Assembly (NCBI GenBank): GCA_020445665.1
Contig: JAGRGD010000089.1
Coordinates: forward strand, 1-49,609
Direction: 5' to 3'
Origin: Rhodocyclaceae bacterium
Lineage (GTDB): Bacteria; Pseudomonadota; Gammaproteobacteria; Burkholderiales; Rhodocyclaceae
DNA length: 49,609 nt
Position numbers and translations under genes: made by a program. Every line of letters starts with the position of its first letter. The stretch's first letter is position 1. This document shows positions 35,640 through 44,502 of this stretch, in pieces. Under the pieces are notes generated by a model. It was given only the letters and a program-made list of their open reading frames with translations, was not told the DNA's origin and did not search any database.

Positions 35640-36135
35640 CCTCCCCAACGCAGAATCACTGCTCGCCCGCCTGATCGAGCAGATCCGCCCGGACGTGACC
35701 CCCCGCACCGCGCTGGTCGGCATCCACACCGGCGGCGCCTGGCTCGCCGAGCGGCTGCACCGCAGCCTCGGCATCCAGGCCTCGCTGGGCACCATCGACG
35801 TCTCGTTCTATCGGGACGACTACGGTTCCAAGGGCCTGCATGCCAAGCCCCAGCGCTCGGACATCCCCTTCGACGTGGAGAACGCCGACATCATCATCGT
35901 GGACGATGTGCTCTACACCGGACGCACCACCCGGGCGGCCCTCAACGAGCTGTTCGACTACGGCCGGCCCGCCCGCGTGGACCTGGCGGTGCTGTGCGAC
36001 CGCCACGGTCGCGAGCTGCCGATCAGCGCCCGCTACTGCGCCCACACGCTGGACGAGCCGCTGGCGGCCAGCCGCATCCTGCGCCTGTCCCAGGACGCCA
36101 CCGGCACCCTGTCGCTGAGGTTGATCGATGCGTAA
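35629..36135 (+). CDS. pyrR: PyrR bifunctional pyrimidine regulator/uracil phosphoribosyltransferase
   Basis: The 168-residue protein has the PRPP-binding loop in [29 protein letters not shown], plus [17 protein letters not shown] and [14 protein letters not shown], which match PyrR. It can convert uracil and PRPP to UMP and, in Gram-positives, binds pyr mRNA. In proteobacteria its regulatory role is less clear. No PyrR-type attenuator is visible before pyrB, since the genes overlap. ATG at 35629 lies within the ruvX end. Confidence 0.93.
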   Translation: MPIDLPNAESLLARLIEQIRPDVTPRTALVGIHTGGAWLAERLHRSLGIQASLGTIDVSFYRDDYGSKGLHAKPQRSDIPFDVENADIIIVDDVLYTGRTTRAALNELFDYGRPARVDLAVLCDRHGRELPISARYCAHTLDEPLAASRILRLSQDATGTLSLRLIDA

Positions 36136-37087
36136 CCCGCAACTGAACAGTCACGGCGAGCTGCAGCACCTGCTCTCGCTCGATGGCCTGCCCAAGGGCA
36201 TCCTGACGGCCATCCTCGACACCGCGGCGCCCTTCACCGAGGTCGCCGAGCGGGAGGTCAAGAAGCTGCCGCTCCTGCGCGGCAAGAGCGTCTTCAACCT
36301 CTTCTTCGAGAACTCGACCCGCACCCGGACGACCTTCGAGATCGCCGCCAAGCGGCTGTCGGCGGACGTCATCAACCTCAACGTGTCGACCTCGTCCACC
36401 AAGAAGGGCGAGACCCTGCTCGACACCGTGGACAACCTGTGCGCGATGCACGCCGACATGTTCGTCGTGCGCCACGAGTCGAGCGGCGCGCCTTACCTGA
36501 TCGCCGACCACCTCCACGCCACCGGACGCAACCACATCCACGTGGTCAATGCCGGCGACGGACGCCACGCACACCCCACCCAGGGCCTGCTGGACATGTA
36601 CACGATCCGGCACTTCAAGCACGAGTTCCACAACCTGATCGTGGTCGTGGTCGGCGACGTCCTGCACTCCCGCGTGGCCCGCTCGCAGCTCGCCGCGCTG
36701 ACCACCCTGGGGGTGCCCGAGGTGCGCGTGGTCGGCCCCAAGACCCTGCTCCCGACCGATGTCGAGCGCCTCGGCGTGCGGGTCTGCCCGACCATGGAGG
36801 AGGGGCTGCGCGGCGCCGACGTGGTGATGATGCTGCGGCTCCAGAACGAGCGCATGAACGGCGCCCTGCTGCCCAGCCCGCAGGAGTATTTCAAGGTCTG
36901 GGGGCTGACGCCGGCCAAGCTGGCGCTGGCCAAGGACGACGCGATCGTCATGCACCCGGGGCCGATGAACCGGGGCGTCGAGATCGACTCCGCGGTGGCG
37001 GATGGCGGCCAGGCCGTGATCCTGCCCCAGGTCACCTTCGGCATCGCGGTCCGGATGGCCGTGATGAGCATGCTTGCAGGAAGCTGA
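36128..37087 (+). CDS. pyrB: Aspartate carbamoyltransferase catalytic subunit
   Basis: The 319-residue enzyme condenses carbamoyl phosphate and aspartate, the first committed step of pyrimidine synthesis. Motifs are [18 protein letters not shown] (carbamoyl phosphate site), [44 protein letters not shown] and [13 protein letters not shown]. Overlaps pyrR by 8 bases. In bacteria with this gene order PyrB assembles with the inactive dihydroorotase encoded immediately downstream; there is no pyrI here. Confidence 0.97.
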   Translation: MRNPQLNSHGELQHLLSLDGLPKGILTAILDTAAPFTEVAEREVKKLPLLRGKSVFNLFFENSTRTRTTFEIAAKRLSADVINLNVSTSSTKKGETLLDTVDNLCAMHADMFVVRHESSGAPYLIADHLHATGRNHIHVVNAGDGRHAHPTQGLLDMYTIRHFKHEFHNLIVVVVGDVLHSRVARSQLAALTTLGVPEVRVVGPKTLLPTDVERLGVRVCPTMEEGLRGADVVMMLRLQNERMNGALLPSPQEYFKVWGLTPAKLALAKDDAIVMHPGPMNRGVEIDSAVADGGQAVILPQVTFGIAVRMAVMSMLAGS

Positions 37088-37088
37088 G

Positions 37089-38369
37089 ATGAGAATCCGC
37101 ATTGCCAATGGCCGGTTGATCGACCCGGCGAACCAGCTCGATGCACGCCAGGACCTCTACATCCAGGACGGCCAGGTCGCCGCGGTGGGCGCCGCGCCGG
37201 ACGGCTTCGTCGCCGACAGGGTCATCGACGCCGAAGGGCGGGTGGTGTGTCCCGGACTGGTGGACCTCGCCGCACGCCTGCGCGAGCCCGGCTTCGAGTA
37301 CCGGGCCACCCTCGAGTCCGAGATGGAGGCCGCGATGGCCGGCGGCGTCACCAGCCTCGCCATCCCGCCCGACACCGACCCGGTGCTCGACGAGCCGGGC
37401 CTGGTGGAGATGCTGTGCTACCGGGCCAAGCGCCTCAACCGGGCCCACGTCTATCCGGTCGGCGCGCTGACCATCGGCCTGGGTGGCGCCCAGCTCTCCG
37501 AGATGGCCGAGCTGACCGACGCCGGCTGCGTGGCCTTCAGCCAGGCCAACCGGCCGATGGTGGACACCAAGGTGCTGAAGAACGCCATGGAGTACGCGGC
37601 CAGCTTCGGCTTCCGGGTGTGGCTCCAGCCGGTCGCGCCCTTCCTGGCACGGGAGGGGGTCGCCCACGACGGCGAGGTGGCCGCCCGCCTCGGCCTCAAC
37701 GGCATCCCGACCGCCGCGGAGACGATCGGGCTCTACACCCACATCGAGCTCGCCCGCCTCTCCGGCTGCCGGCTCCACGTGACCCGGCTGTCCAGCGCCG
37801 AGGGGCTCAAGATGATCAAGTGGGCGCGCAAGGAAGGGGTCGACATCACCTGCGACGTGTCGATCAACCACCTCCACCTGTGCGACATGGACATCGGCTA
37901 CTTCAACCCCCACTGCAACCTGATCCCGCCGCTGCGCGGCCAGCGCGACCGGGACGCCCTGCGCCAGGGCCTGGCTGACGGCGACATCAACGCCCTGTGC
38001 TCGAACCACACGCCGGTCGATGACGACGCCAAGCAGTGTCCGTTCTCGGAGGCGGAACCCGGCGCGACCGGCATCGAGCTACTGTTGCCCCTGACCCTGA
38101 AGTGGGCGCAGGAGTGCAAGGTCCCGCTGATGGACGCCCTCGCCCGCGTCACCAGCGAGGCGGCCCGCATCATCGGCAGCCAGCGCGGTGGCCACCTGGC
38201 ACCCGGGGCCCGCGCCGACGTCTGCATCTTCGACCCGGAGGACGAGACCTTCGTCAGCCGCGAGACCCTGCGCAGCCAGGGCAAGAACACCCCCTTCCTC
38301 GGCTTCCCCCTGCCCGGCCGGGTGTGCTGCACGATCGTCGAGGGGCAAATCATGTACGGCGAGGCCTGA
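37089..38369 (+). CDS. pyrX: Inactive dihydroorotase homologue PyrC' (PyrX)
   Basis: The 426-residue protein is of the class I dihydroorotase fold. The metal-binding H-x-H-x-R of active enzymes is replaced by LAARLRE in PGLVDLAARLREPG. The late metal-ligand Asp is replaced by Asn (CSNHTPVD). NTxP is changed to DTDP. It therefore should not hydrolyse dihydroorotate. In Pseudomonas putida an equivalent pyrC' product is needed for assembly of the PyrB dodecamer, and the same role is likely here. The cell must have an active pyrC elsewhere. Start ATG at 37089, one base after pyrB. Confidence 0.88.
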   Translation: MRIRIANGRLIDPANQLDARQDLYIQDGQVAAVGAAPDGFVADRVIDAEGRVVCPGLVDLAARLREPGFEYRATLESEMEAAMAGGVTSLAIPPDTDPVLDEPGLVEMLCYRAKRLNRAHVYPVGALTIGLGGAQLSEMAELTDAGCVAFSQANRPMVDTKVLKNAMEYAASFGFRVWLQPVAPFLAREGVAHDGEVAARLGLNGIPTAAETIGLYTHIELARLSGCRLHVTRLSSAEGLKMIKWARKEGVDITCDVSINHLHLCDMDIGYFNPHCNLIPPLRGQRDRDALRQGLADGDINALCSNHTPVDDDAKQCPFSEAEPGATGIELLLPLTLKWAQECKVPLMDALARVTSEAARIIGSQRGGHLAPGARADVCIFDPEDETFVSRETLRSQGKNTPFLGFPLPGRVCCTIVEGQIMYGEA

Positions 38370-38373
38370 GCCG

Positions 38374-39267
38374 ATGCGGCGCAGCCTCGCCGTGGCCCTG
38401 GGCCTGGCGGCCTGGATCGGCGCGGTGCCGGCGGCGGAGTTCGCGCCGGTGGCGAAGATCCTCGCCGAGCGCTGCGTGCTGTGCCATAGCGGCCCGTCCG
38501 CCCCCCTCGACCTGCGCCTCGACTCCCTCGAGGCCCTGCGCGCGGGCAGCCGCAACGGGCCGGTCGCCCGGCCCGGCGACCCGGACAACAGCGAACTGAT
38601 CCGCCGGCTGCGGGGCACCAGCCAGCCCCGCATGCCGATGACCGGCCCGCCGTTCCTGTCCGAGGCCGAGATCGCGACGATCAGCGGCTGGATCGCCGCC
38701 GGCATGCCGGCCGGCGAAGGTGCTCCGGCCGCCACGGCCGAGGCGCCGCGGCCAGCGCCGGGCGAGACCGTGACCTACGCCCATGTCGCGCCGATCTTCG
38801 CCCGGCGCTGCGCCAAGTGCCATACCGACAACGGCCTGATGGGCGCACCGCCGGAGGGCTACCGCCTGAGCGCGTGGGCGTCCACCGTATCGGCCGCGGA
38901 CCGGGTCCGGGTGGTGCCGGGTCAGCCACTCGCCAGCGAACTCCTCCGCCGCATTCGCGGCCTCTCCCGCCCACGCATGCCCTTCGATGGCCCGCCCTGG
39001 CTCGACGACGCCGAGGTTGATCTGATCGAAGCCTGGATACGGGATGGCGCCCGCGACGCGGCAGGCGAGCCAGCGCCCGTGCCGGTGGGCGCGCGGGTCC
39101 GCTTCGAGGGCCAGCTGACCGGCCAGTGGACGGTGGACGGCCAGCCCCTTTCCGTGTCCGCCGGGACCCGCATCGACAAGCGCCCGCGGATCGGCGACCG
39201 GGTCGAGGTCCGCGCCCGGGTCGCGCCGGACGGCGCTCTGGACGTCACCCGCCTTCGGCGACGCTAG
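38374..39267 (+). CDS. Periplasmic di-heme c-type cytochrome
   Basis: The 297-residue protein has a signal peptide (LAVALGLAAWIGAVPAAE) and two haem c sites, CVLCH at 34-38 and CAKCH at 146-150. Each is followed about 50 residues later by a similar block, SQPRMPMTGPPFLS and SRPRMPFDGPPWLD, showing an internal duplication with probable Met ligands. The C-terminal ~60 residues (RVRFEGQLTGQWTVDGQ...VRARVAPDGALDVTRL) look like a small beta domain of the DUF5666 type. The halves resemble planctomycete-type cytochromes. Electron partner unknown. It starts 4 bases after pyrC' but is functionally unrelated. Confidence 0.85.
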   Translation: MRRSLAVALGLAAWIGAVPAAEFAPVAKILAERCVLCHSGPSAPLDLRLDSLEALRAGSRNGPVARPGDPDNSELIRRLRGTSQPRMPMTGPPFLSEAEIATISGWIAAGMPAGEGAPAATAEAPRPAPGETVTYAHVAPIFARRCAKCHTDNGLMGAPPEGYRLSAWASTVSAADRVRVVPGQPLASELLRRIRGLSRPRMPFDGPPWLDDAEVDLIEAWIRDGARDAAGEPAPVPVGARVRFEGQLTGQWTVDGQPLSVSAGTRIDKRPRIGDRVEVRARVAPDGALDVTRLRRR

Positions 39268-39425
39268 CGAGGGCATGATGCCGGCGCCGCTCGGGCACGC
39301 GGGCCATCGCCCCGAACCCACCGCCCCGCGGCAGGCGCCCCGTTCCCTGCAGGCCGACGCCGTCCGGCGCTCAAGGCGGCGTCCGGCGGGTCGTTAGACT
39401 GAAAACCACAAGCTCACGCCCGCTG

Positions 39426-40661
39426 ATGCCCGACCGCGCCTCCGCCTGCCGACATTTCATGATCGCCTGCGCACTGGCGCTGGCCTCATCGTTCGCCCTC
39501 GCCGAAGGCTTCTCGCTCCGCCCCGGCCTGTTCGGCACCCTCGGCGTGAATTGGCATGCCAACGACGATCTCAGCTATCGCCGCTCCGCCGCCCAGTACG
39601 GCGGCGCCCGTGGCGGTACGCTCGACGCCAGCGTCGACTCCCTCCTCGGCGTGCAGCTCAATGCGCGCTTCACCGATGCCCTTGATGCGGTTGGCCAGGT
39701 GGTGGCCCGGCAGCAACCCAACGGCGGCTGGCACCCCCAGACGACGCTGGCCTTCGTGCGGGTCGAACCCGCGCCGGGACTCCAGCTGCGCTTCGGCCGC
39801 CTCGGGCTGGACTCGGTACCCGGAGCGGACTCGCGGCTCGTCGGCTACGCCCTCCCGACCATCCGGCCGGTGCCCGAGGTCTTCGCCGCCCTGTCGGTGG
39901 ATTTCATCGACGGGGCCGACATCACCTATCGCTTTGACCGGGGCGACAATCTCTTCCAGCTCAAGGCCTATACCGGAGAGCACGACAGCCGCACCTACAT
40001 CGACGGTGCCCCGTTCGACCTCTACGACATCCGCTCGACGGGCGTCACCGCAAGCTGGTTCCGTGACGGCTGGGAGGCACGGGTCGGAGCCGGCACCGGC
40101 AAGTTCCTGGACAACGGCGACAGCCAGTTGCTGGTGGACCTCCTGGCCAGCCTGCCGCTGCCGTCTTCGGTTGCGGCCGCTCGCGCCCTCGACAGCACTG
40201 GCGCCCGCTCCCACTTCCACCATCTCGAGCTCCACTACGACGAAGGACCGTGGGATCTCCTCGCCGGCTATGTGCGGCTCATCAACCCCCGCCGCACCCC
40301 GCACCTGCCCCGCCAGCGCATGTTCCACGCCCAGGCCGCCTACCGGATGGGGCGATTCACGCCCTATCTGACCTGGGCCCGGATCCGCACCGAGGCGGCG
40401 CGTCTCGACACCGGACTCGCCGGCAGCCCGCCATTCGCCCTGCTCGACAGCTTCGCCCAGGCCTGGCTCCAGGCCGCCCAGTTCAACCAGCGGACCCTGT
40501 CGGCCGGTGTCCGGTTCGACCTCCGGCCGGGCATCGCCCTGAAGGCCCAGGTGGACCGCATCGTCGCGGGGCGCTCCGTCATCCTGCTCGACGAGCGCAA
40601 CTTCGACAGCACCGCCCGGCGAACCACCTTGTTCAGCCTGGCGCTGGACTTCGCATTCTGA
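39426..40661 (+). CDS. Outer-membrane beta-barrel (porin-like) protein
   Basis: The 411-residue protein has a signal peptide (ACALALASSFALAEG). Alternating strands follow, such as LQLRFGRLGLDSV, ITYRFDRGDNLFQLKAYTGE, WDLLAGYVRLINP and HAQAAYRMGRFTPYLTWARI. The C-terminal strand TTLFSLALDFAF ends in Phe, the usual BAM insertion signal. No family name is recognised. Next, with a short gap, come the PstS-like and diguanylate cyclase genes, suggesting one unit. About 158 bases upstream hold a 7-bp inverted repeat (GACGCCG/CGGCGTC, near 39354-39382) but no convincing promoter. Confidence 0.75.
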   Translation: MPDRASACRHFMIACALALASSFALAEGFSLRPGLFGTLGVNWHANDDLSYRRSAAQYGGARGGTLDASVDSLLGVQLNARFTDALDAVGQVVARQQPNGGWHPQTTLAFVRVEPAPGLQLRFGRLGLDSVPGADSRLVGYALPTIRPVPEVFAALSVDFIDGADITYRFDRGDNLFQLKAYTGEHDSRTYIDGAPFDLYDIRSTGVTASWFRDGWEARVGAGTGKFLDNGDSQLLVDLLASLPLPSSVAAARALDSTGARSHFHHLELHYDEGPWDLLAGYVRLINPRRTPHLPRQRMFHAQAAYRMGRFTPYLTWARIRTEAARLDTGLAGSPPFALLDSFAQAWLQAAQFNQRTLSAGVRFDLRPGIALKAQVDRIVAGRSVILLDERNFDSTARRTTLFSLALDFAF

Positions 40662-40671
40662 GGGGGCGATC

Positions 40672-41118
40672 GTGAGACGACACCACACCGCCCTCCTCGC
40701 CCTTGCCGCCCTGCTCCTGATGGGCACCAGCCACACCCGACGCGTCGGCGACGACCCGCTCGTCGTGGTCGTCAGCGCCGCGAGTTCGCTGCGCGAGATG
40801 TCCCAGAGCCAGGTCACCAACATCTTCCTCGGGCGCTACAAGCGCCTGCCCAGCGGCGAGCGCGCCTTCCCGGCCGACAGTGCCACGGAAAAGGCCCGCT
40901 TCTATCGCGAGCTGGTCGGCAAGACGCCCGGCGAGATCAGCGCCTACTGGGCGCGGCTGATCTACTCCGGACGGACCGTGCCACCCGAGCAGATCAGCTC
41001 GCCCGACCAGGTGATCGAGTGGGTCGAGCAGACGCCGGGGGCGATCGCCTATGTACCCCTCGCGGCGGCGGACCATCGCGTCCGGGTGGTGTTCGAGCTC
41101 GGCAAGGCGGATGACTAG
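40672..41118 (+). CDS. Small PstS-like periplasmic substrate-binding protein
   Basis: The 148-residue protein has an N-terminal signal (LLALAALLLMGTSHT). LVVVVSAASSLREMSQSQVTNIFLGRYKRLPSGERAF and FYRELVGKTPGEISAYWARLIYSGRTVPPEQISS match the shortened phosphate-binding-protein-like family. The final EWVEQTPGAIAYVPLAAAD also fits. It is about half the size of true PstS and has only one lobe, so it is unlikely to serve a transporter, and none is adjacent. Start GTG with GGGGG upstream. The stop overlaps the ATG of the diguanylate cyclase, pointing to a sensory partnership. Confidence 0.82.
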   Translation: MRRHHTALLALAALLLMGTSHTRRVGDDPLVVVVSAASSLREMSQSQVTNIFLGRYKRLPSGERAFPADSATEKARFYRELVGKTPGEISAYWARLIYSGRTVPPEQISSPDQVIEWVEQTPGAIAYVPLAAADHRVRVVFELGKADD

Positions 41119-42733
41119 CAGGGATCGGCTTCCCGTGCCCGCGGAAGCACCACTGCCGCCGATGCGCCTGGGGCGGAGTATCGTGGCCCGGGCCACCCTG
41201 CGCATCTTCGGCCTGTCCGCCGTGGTCGGTCTGCTGGTCGTGCTGGCCAGCGCCCGGCTGCTGGAGGGTTACGAGCAGGAGCGGCTGGTCGACAACCTCG
41301 GCGACCTGATCTCGGCGGTCGAGCGGACCGCCAGCGTGGCCGCATTCGCCAACGACCCCCAGCTGGCCAGCGAGGTGGCCACCGGCCTGATCCAGAACAC
41401 CGCGGTCCTGTCCGCCAGGATCTACTCCGGCAACGCCCTGCTGGCGGGCTCGGACAACGGGCGTTCGGCGGCCCCGAGCGCCTCGCTGGACACCATCACC
41501 CGTCCTCTTCACTCGCCCTTCGATGCCACCGAGACGATCGGCCGCATCGAGATCGAGCCAGCCCGCGCCAGGATCCGTGACGAGGCCAGCCGCTACGCCA
41601 CGCTAGTCGGGATGCTGCTGGCCATGCTGGTCGTCCTGGTCGCGGGCGTCGTCGCATGGGTGGTCTACCGTTCGATCACCCGCCCGATCAAGACCGTGGC
41701 GGACGGACTCCATACCCTCGATGTCCAGAACGGGCAGCAGCTACGGCCGCCAGCCGGCAGCGAGGACGACGAGATCGGCCGCCTCGTCCGCAACGTCAAT
41801 GCACTGGTCGCCCGCATTGGCGAGGCGCTGGAGACGGAGCGCGCCTTGCGCGAGGACCGGGAGCAGTCGGAGCGCCGCTTCCGGATGATCTTCGAGAATG
41901 CGGAGACCGGGATCTTCGTCGTGGATGGCGACCGCTATCTGCAGTCGTGGAATCCGGCCATGGTGCGCCTGCTGGGCAGCGAGCGCTTCCAGCAGGCGGG
42001 CATGCCGCCCCGTCTCGACCTGCTGCTCGGCGTGCCGGCCCAGGATCTCGAGCACCTCGCCGATCAAGCGCGCAGCCAGAACGCCGGGCGGGGCGAAGAC
42101 TTCCACCTGTCCGGCCCGGACGCCCCCACCGAGCGATGGGTGCACGTGGTGCTGAACGCCCTCGGCGACGGCCCGATGTACGGCGTCGCCAACGACATCA
42201 CCGAGCGCAGGCGGGCCATCGCCACCGTGCTCTCCCTGGCGGAGCGCGACCCGCTCACCGGTGTCTTCAATCGGCGGGGCATGCAGCGCCTCGCCAGCCG
42301 TGTGCTGCAGTCGGCGGACGAACGCCGCCGGGTCGCCGTCCTGATGGTCGACCTCGACGGCTTCAAGGCGGTCAACGACAGCCACGGCCACGAGGCCGGC
42401 GACAAGCTGCTGGTGCAGATCTCCCAGCGCCTCGAGTCCCTGCTGCGCAAGAGCGACTACGTCGCCCGCCTGGGCGGCGACGAGTTCGCCGTCATCCTCA
42501 CCGGTCTGGCCGCACCCGAGGCGGCGACCCGGATCGCCGCCAAGCTGGTTGATGCCTGCGCGGAAGCCGTGCCGATTGGCGACGTCGTGCTGCGCGTCAG
42601 CGCAAGCGTCGGCGTGGCCGTGTCTGCCACCGCCGACGACGTGTTCGAGATCCTGCTCGGCCAGGCCGATCAGGCCATGTACGAGGCCAAGCGAGGCGGC
42701 AAGTCAGCGTACCGGCTGTATCAGGCCGCCTGA
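41111..42733 (+). CDS. Membrane diguanylate cyclase (CHASE8-like, HAMP, PAS, GGDEF)
   Basis: The 540-residue protein has TM1 at about 32-52, a periplasmic sensor of CHASE8 type (SAVERTASVAAFANDPQLASE), TM2 at about 160-180, then HAMP (VYRSITRPIKTVADGL), PAS (about 250-370) and GGDEF. The active site is intact (GGDEF at 455-459), and the inhibitory site R446-K-S-D449 lies five residues before it. It should make c-di-GMP in response to a periplasmic signal. CHASE8-HAMP-GGDEF cyclases such as YfiN/TpbB are held off by a small periplasmic repressor, and the overlapping PstS-like gene could play that part here. Confidence 0.92.
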   Translation: MTSRDRLPVPAEAPLPPMRLGRSIVARATLRIFGLSAVVGLLVVLASARLLEGYEQERLVDNLGDLISAVERTASVAAFANDPQLASEVATGLIQNTAVLSARIYSGNALLAGSDNGRSAAPSASLDTITRPLHSPFDATETIGRIEIEPARARIRDEASRYATLVGMLLAMLVVLVAGVVAWVVYRSITRPIKTVADGLHTLDVQNGQQLRPPAGSEDDEIGRLVRNVNALVARIGEALETERALREDREQSERRFRMIFENAETGIFVVDGDRYLQSWNPAMVRLLGSERFQQAGMPPRLDLLLGVPAQDLEHLADQARSQNAGRGEDFHLSGPDAPTERWVHVVLNALGDGPMYGVANDITERRRAIATVLSLAERDPLTGVFNRRGMQRLASRVLQSADERRRVAVLMVDLDGFKAVNDSHGHEAGDKLLVQISQRLESLLRKSDYVARLGGDEFAVILTGLAAPEAATRIAAKLVDACAEAVPIGDVVLRVSASVGVAVSATADDVFEILLGQADQAMYEAKRGGKSAYRLYQAA

Positions 42734-42780
42734 GGCCGCTCAGGGCGCGCACACAGTGGCGTTACCCACCGGGCGCCGTC

Positions 42781-44436
42781 CTAGCCGCCCTCCGGCACTG
42801 AGGCCGCACGCGCTTCTTCCTGCAGGCGCAGCACGCGGCGCTGGATCTTGCCGGTGGTCGTCATCGGGAGCAGGTCCACGAACTCGATCTCCTTCGGATA
42901 CTCGTAGGGCGCCAGCAGGGCCCGCACGTGGTCCTGGATCTCGACCACCAGCGCATCCGATGCCGTGAAACCTTCGGCCAGCACCACGTAGGCCTTGACC
43001 AGTGCCCCGCGCTCCGGGTCCGGCTTGGGCACCACCGCGGCGTTGGCGACCGCCGGGTGCTTGACCAGGCAGTTCTCGACCTCGCTCGGCCCGATGCGAT
43101 AGCCGGCGGCCTTGAAGACATCGTCGGCACGGCCCCGGTACCACAGGTAGCCGTCCTCGTCGGCCACCGCCAGATCGCCGGTGCGACACCAGTCGCCGGT
43201 GAATTTCCGGGCCGTCGCAGCATCGTTCTTCCAGTAACCGAGAAAGAACACCGGGTCCGGGTCACCATGGCGATCACAGCGGTGCACGGCCACCTCGCCC
43301 TCCTGCCCCGGCGCCACGACCTCGCCGTGCTCATCGATGACCGCCACCCGGTGGCCGGGATAGCCGCGACCCATCGAGCCCGGCCGGGCCGGCCAGTCCT
43401 GGTGGCTGTTGCCGACGATGTAGTTGATCTCGGTCTGGCCGAACATCTCGTTCACCGGCACCCCGAGGGCCGCCTGGCACCACGCGAACACCGCGTCGCC
43501 GACCGCCTCGCCGGCGCTCATGATCGACCGCAGGCACAGGTCGAAGCGCTCGCGCGGCGCCGGGAAGGCTTTCATCATCGCCTTCAGCGCGGTCGGGAAG
43601 AGGAAGGTGTTGGTGACGCGATAGGTCGCCATCAGGCGGAAGGCCGTCTCCGGCGAGAAGCGACCGTCGTAGCCGACGATCGGCATGCCGAAGTAGAGGG
43701 TCGGCATCAGGGCGTCCCACAGGCCGCCGGTCCAGGCCCAGTCGGCGGGCGACCAGAACACGTCGCCGGCCTTGGGGAAACCGTTCTGGCTGGCGGTGAA
43801 GCCCGACAGGTTGCCGATCATCGCCCGCTGGGGGATCAGCGCGCCCTTTGGAGGGCCGGTGGTGCCGCTCGTGTAGATCAGCACCGCCGGATCATCCGGC
43901 GCGGTGACGTGGGGCACGAAGGGCGGGTGGGTCTCGCCCATCAGCGTCGCCCAGTCCTCACCCGCGTCGGCACAGTCAATGGCGATCCGCACCCGCACAT
44001 TGGGGCAGTCCGGCAATACCGTGGCAACCGCCTCCCGCGCGCGGCCATCAAAGACGATGGCGACCGACTCGCTGTCCTGCAGGCGATAGGACAGGGCGTC
44101 CGGCCCGAACAGGATCGACAGGGGCATCGGCACGGCGCCCAGTTGCAGCAGCGCGATCAGGCTCGCCGCGGTCTCAAAGCGCTGGGGCAGCACCACCGCC
44201 ACCCGGTCCCCCGGGCCGATCCCGCGCACCTTCAGGGCCGAGGCGAGGGCATCGGCAGCATCCTGGAGCTCGCGATAGGTGTAGCGGCGGTCCGTCCCGT
44301 CGTCCCGCGCAGCGATCAGTGCGACCCGACCCGGGTCCCCGGCCCACCGCCGGCAGCACACCTCGGCGATGTTGAACGGGGTCGGGACGTGCCAGCGATG
44401 GGCCAGGCAGATGGCCTCGTAGCGGTCTTCGACCAA
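42781..44436 (-). CDS. Acyl-CoA synthetase (AMP-forming)
   Basis: The 551-residue ANL-superfamily enzyme has VLIYTSGTTGPPKGALIPQR (phosphate loop), MFGQTEINYIVGNSHQDWPARPGSMG, DWCRTGDLAVADEDGYLWYRGRADDVFKAAGYRIGP (A8 hinge) and TTGKIQRRVLR (catalytic Lys). It activates a carboxylic acid to its acyl-CoA via an acyl-adenylate. It is closest in style to acetyl- and medium-chain acyl-CoA synthetases; the acid is unknown. The start is TTG at 44436, supported by GGAGGAG six bases upstream. It lies 66 bases downstream of the unknown gene ending at 44503 on the same strand. Confidence 0.9.
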   Translation of the reverse strand: MVEDRYEAICLAHRWHVPTPFNIAEVCCRRWAGDPGRVALIAARDDGTDRRYTYRELQDAADALASALKVRGIGPGDRVAVVLPQRFETAASLIALLQLGAVPMPLSILFGPDALSYRLQDSESVAIVFDGRAREAVATVLPDCPNVRVRIAIDCADAGEDWATLMGETHPPFVPHVTAPDDPAVLIYTSGTTGPPKGALIPQRAMIGNLSGFTASQNGFPKAGDVFWSPADWAWTGGLWDALMPTLYFGMPIVGYDGRFSPETAFRLMATYRVTNTFLFPTALKAMMKAFPAPRERFDLCLRSIMSAGEAVGDAVFAWCQAALGVPVNEMFGQTEINYIVGNSHQDWPARPGSMGRGYPGHRVAVIDEHGEVVAPGQEGEVAVHRCDRHGDPDPVFFLGYWKNDAATARKFTGDWCRTGDLAVADEDGYLWYRGRADDVFKAAGYRIGPSEVENCLVKHPAVANAAVVPKPDPERGALVKAYVVLAEGFTASDALVVEIQDHVRALLAPYEYPKEIEFVDLLPMTTTGKIQRRVLRLQEEARAASVPEGG

Positions 44437-44447
44437 TGTCGTCTCCT

Positions 44448-44471
44448 CCGGCAGTTGTCCTGCTCTGCCGG
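44448..44471. repeat. Inverted repeat before the acyl-CoA synthetase gene
   Basis: CCGGCAG and CTGCCGG form a 7-bp stem with a 10-base loop. On the minus strand its 3' arm runs into the GGAGGAG ribosome site of the TTG-started synthetase gene, so the hairpin could tune translation. Confidence 0.4.
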
Positions 44472-44502
44472 CAAGAGTAGCACCGGGTGGGGCCGCCGCG
44501 CC

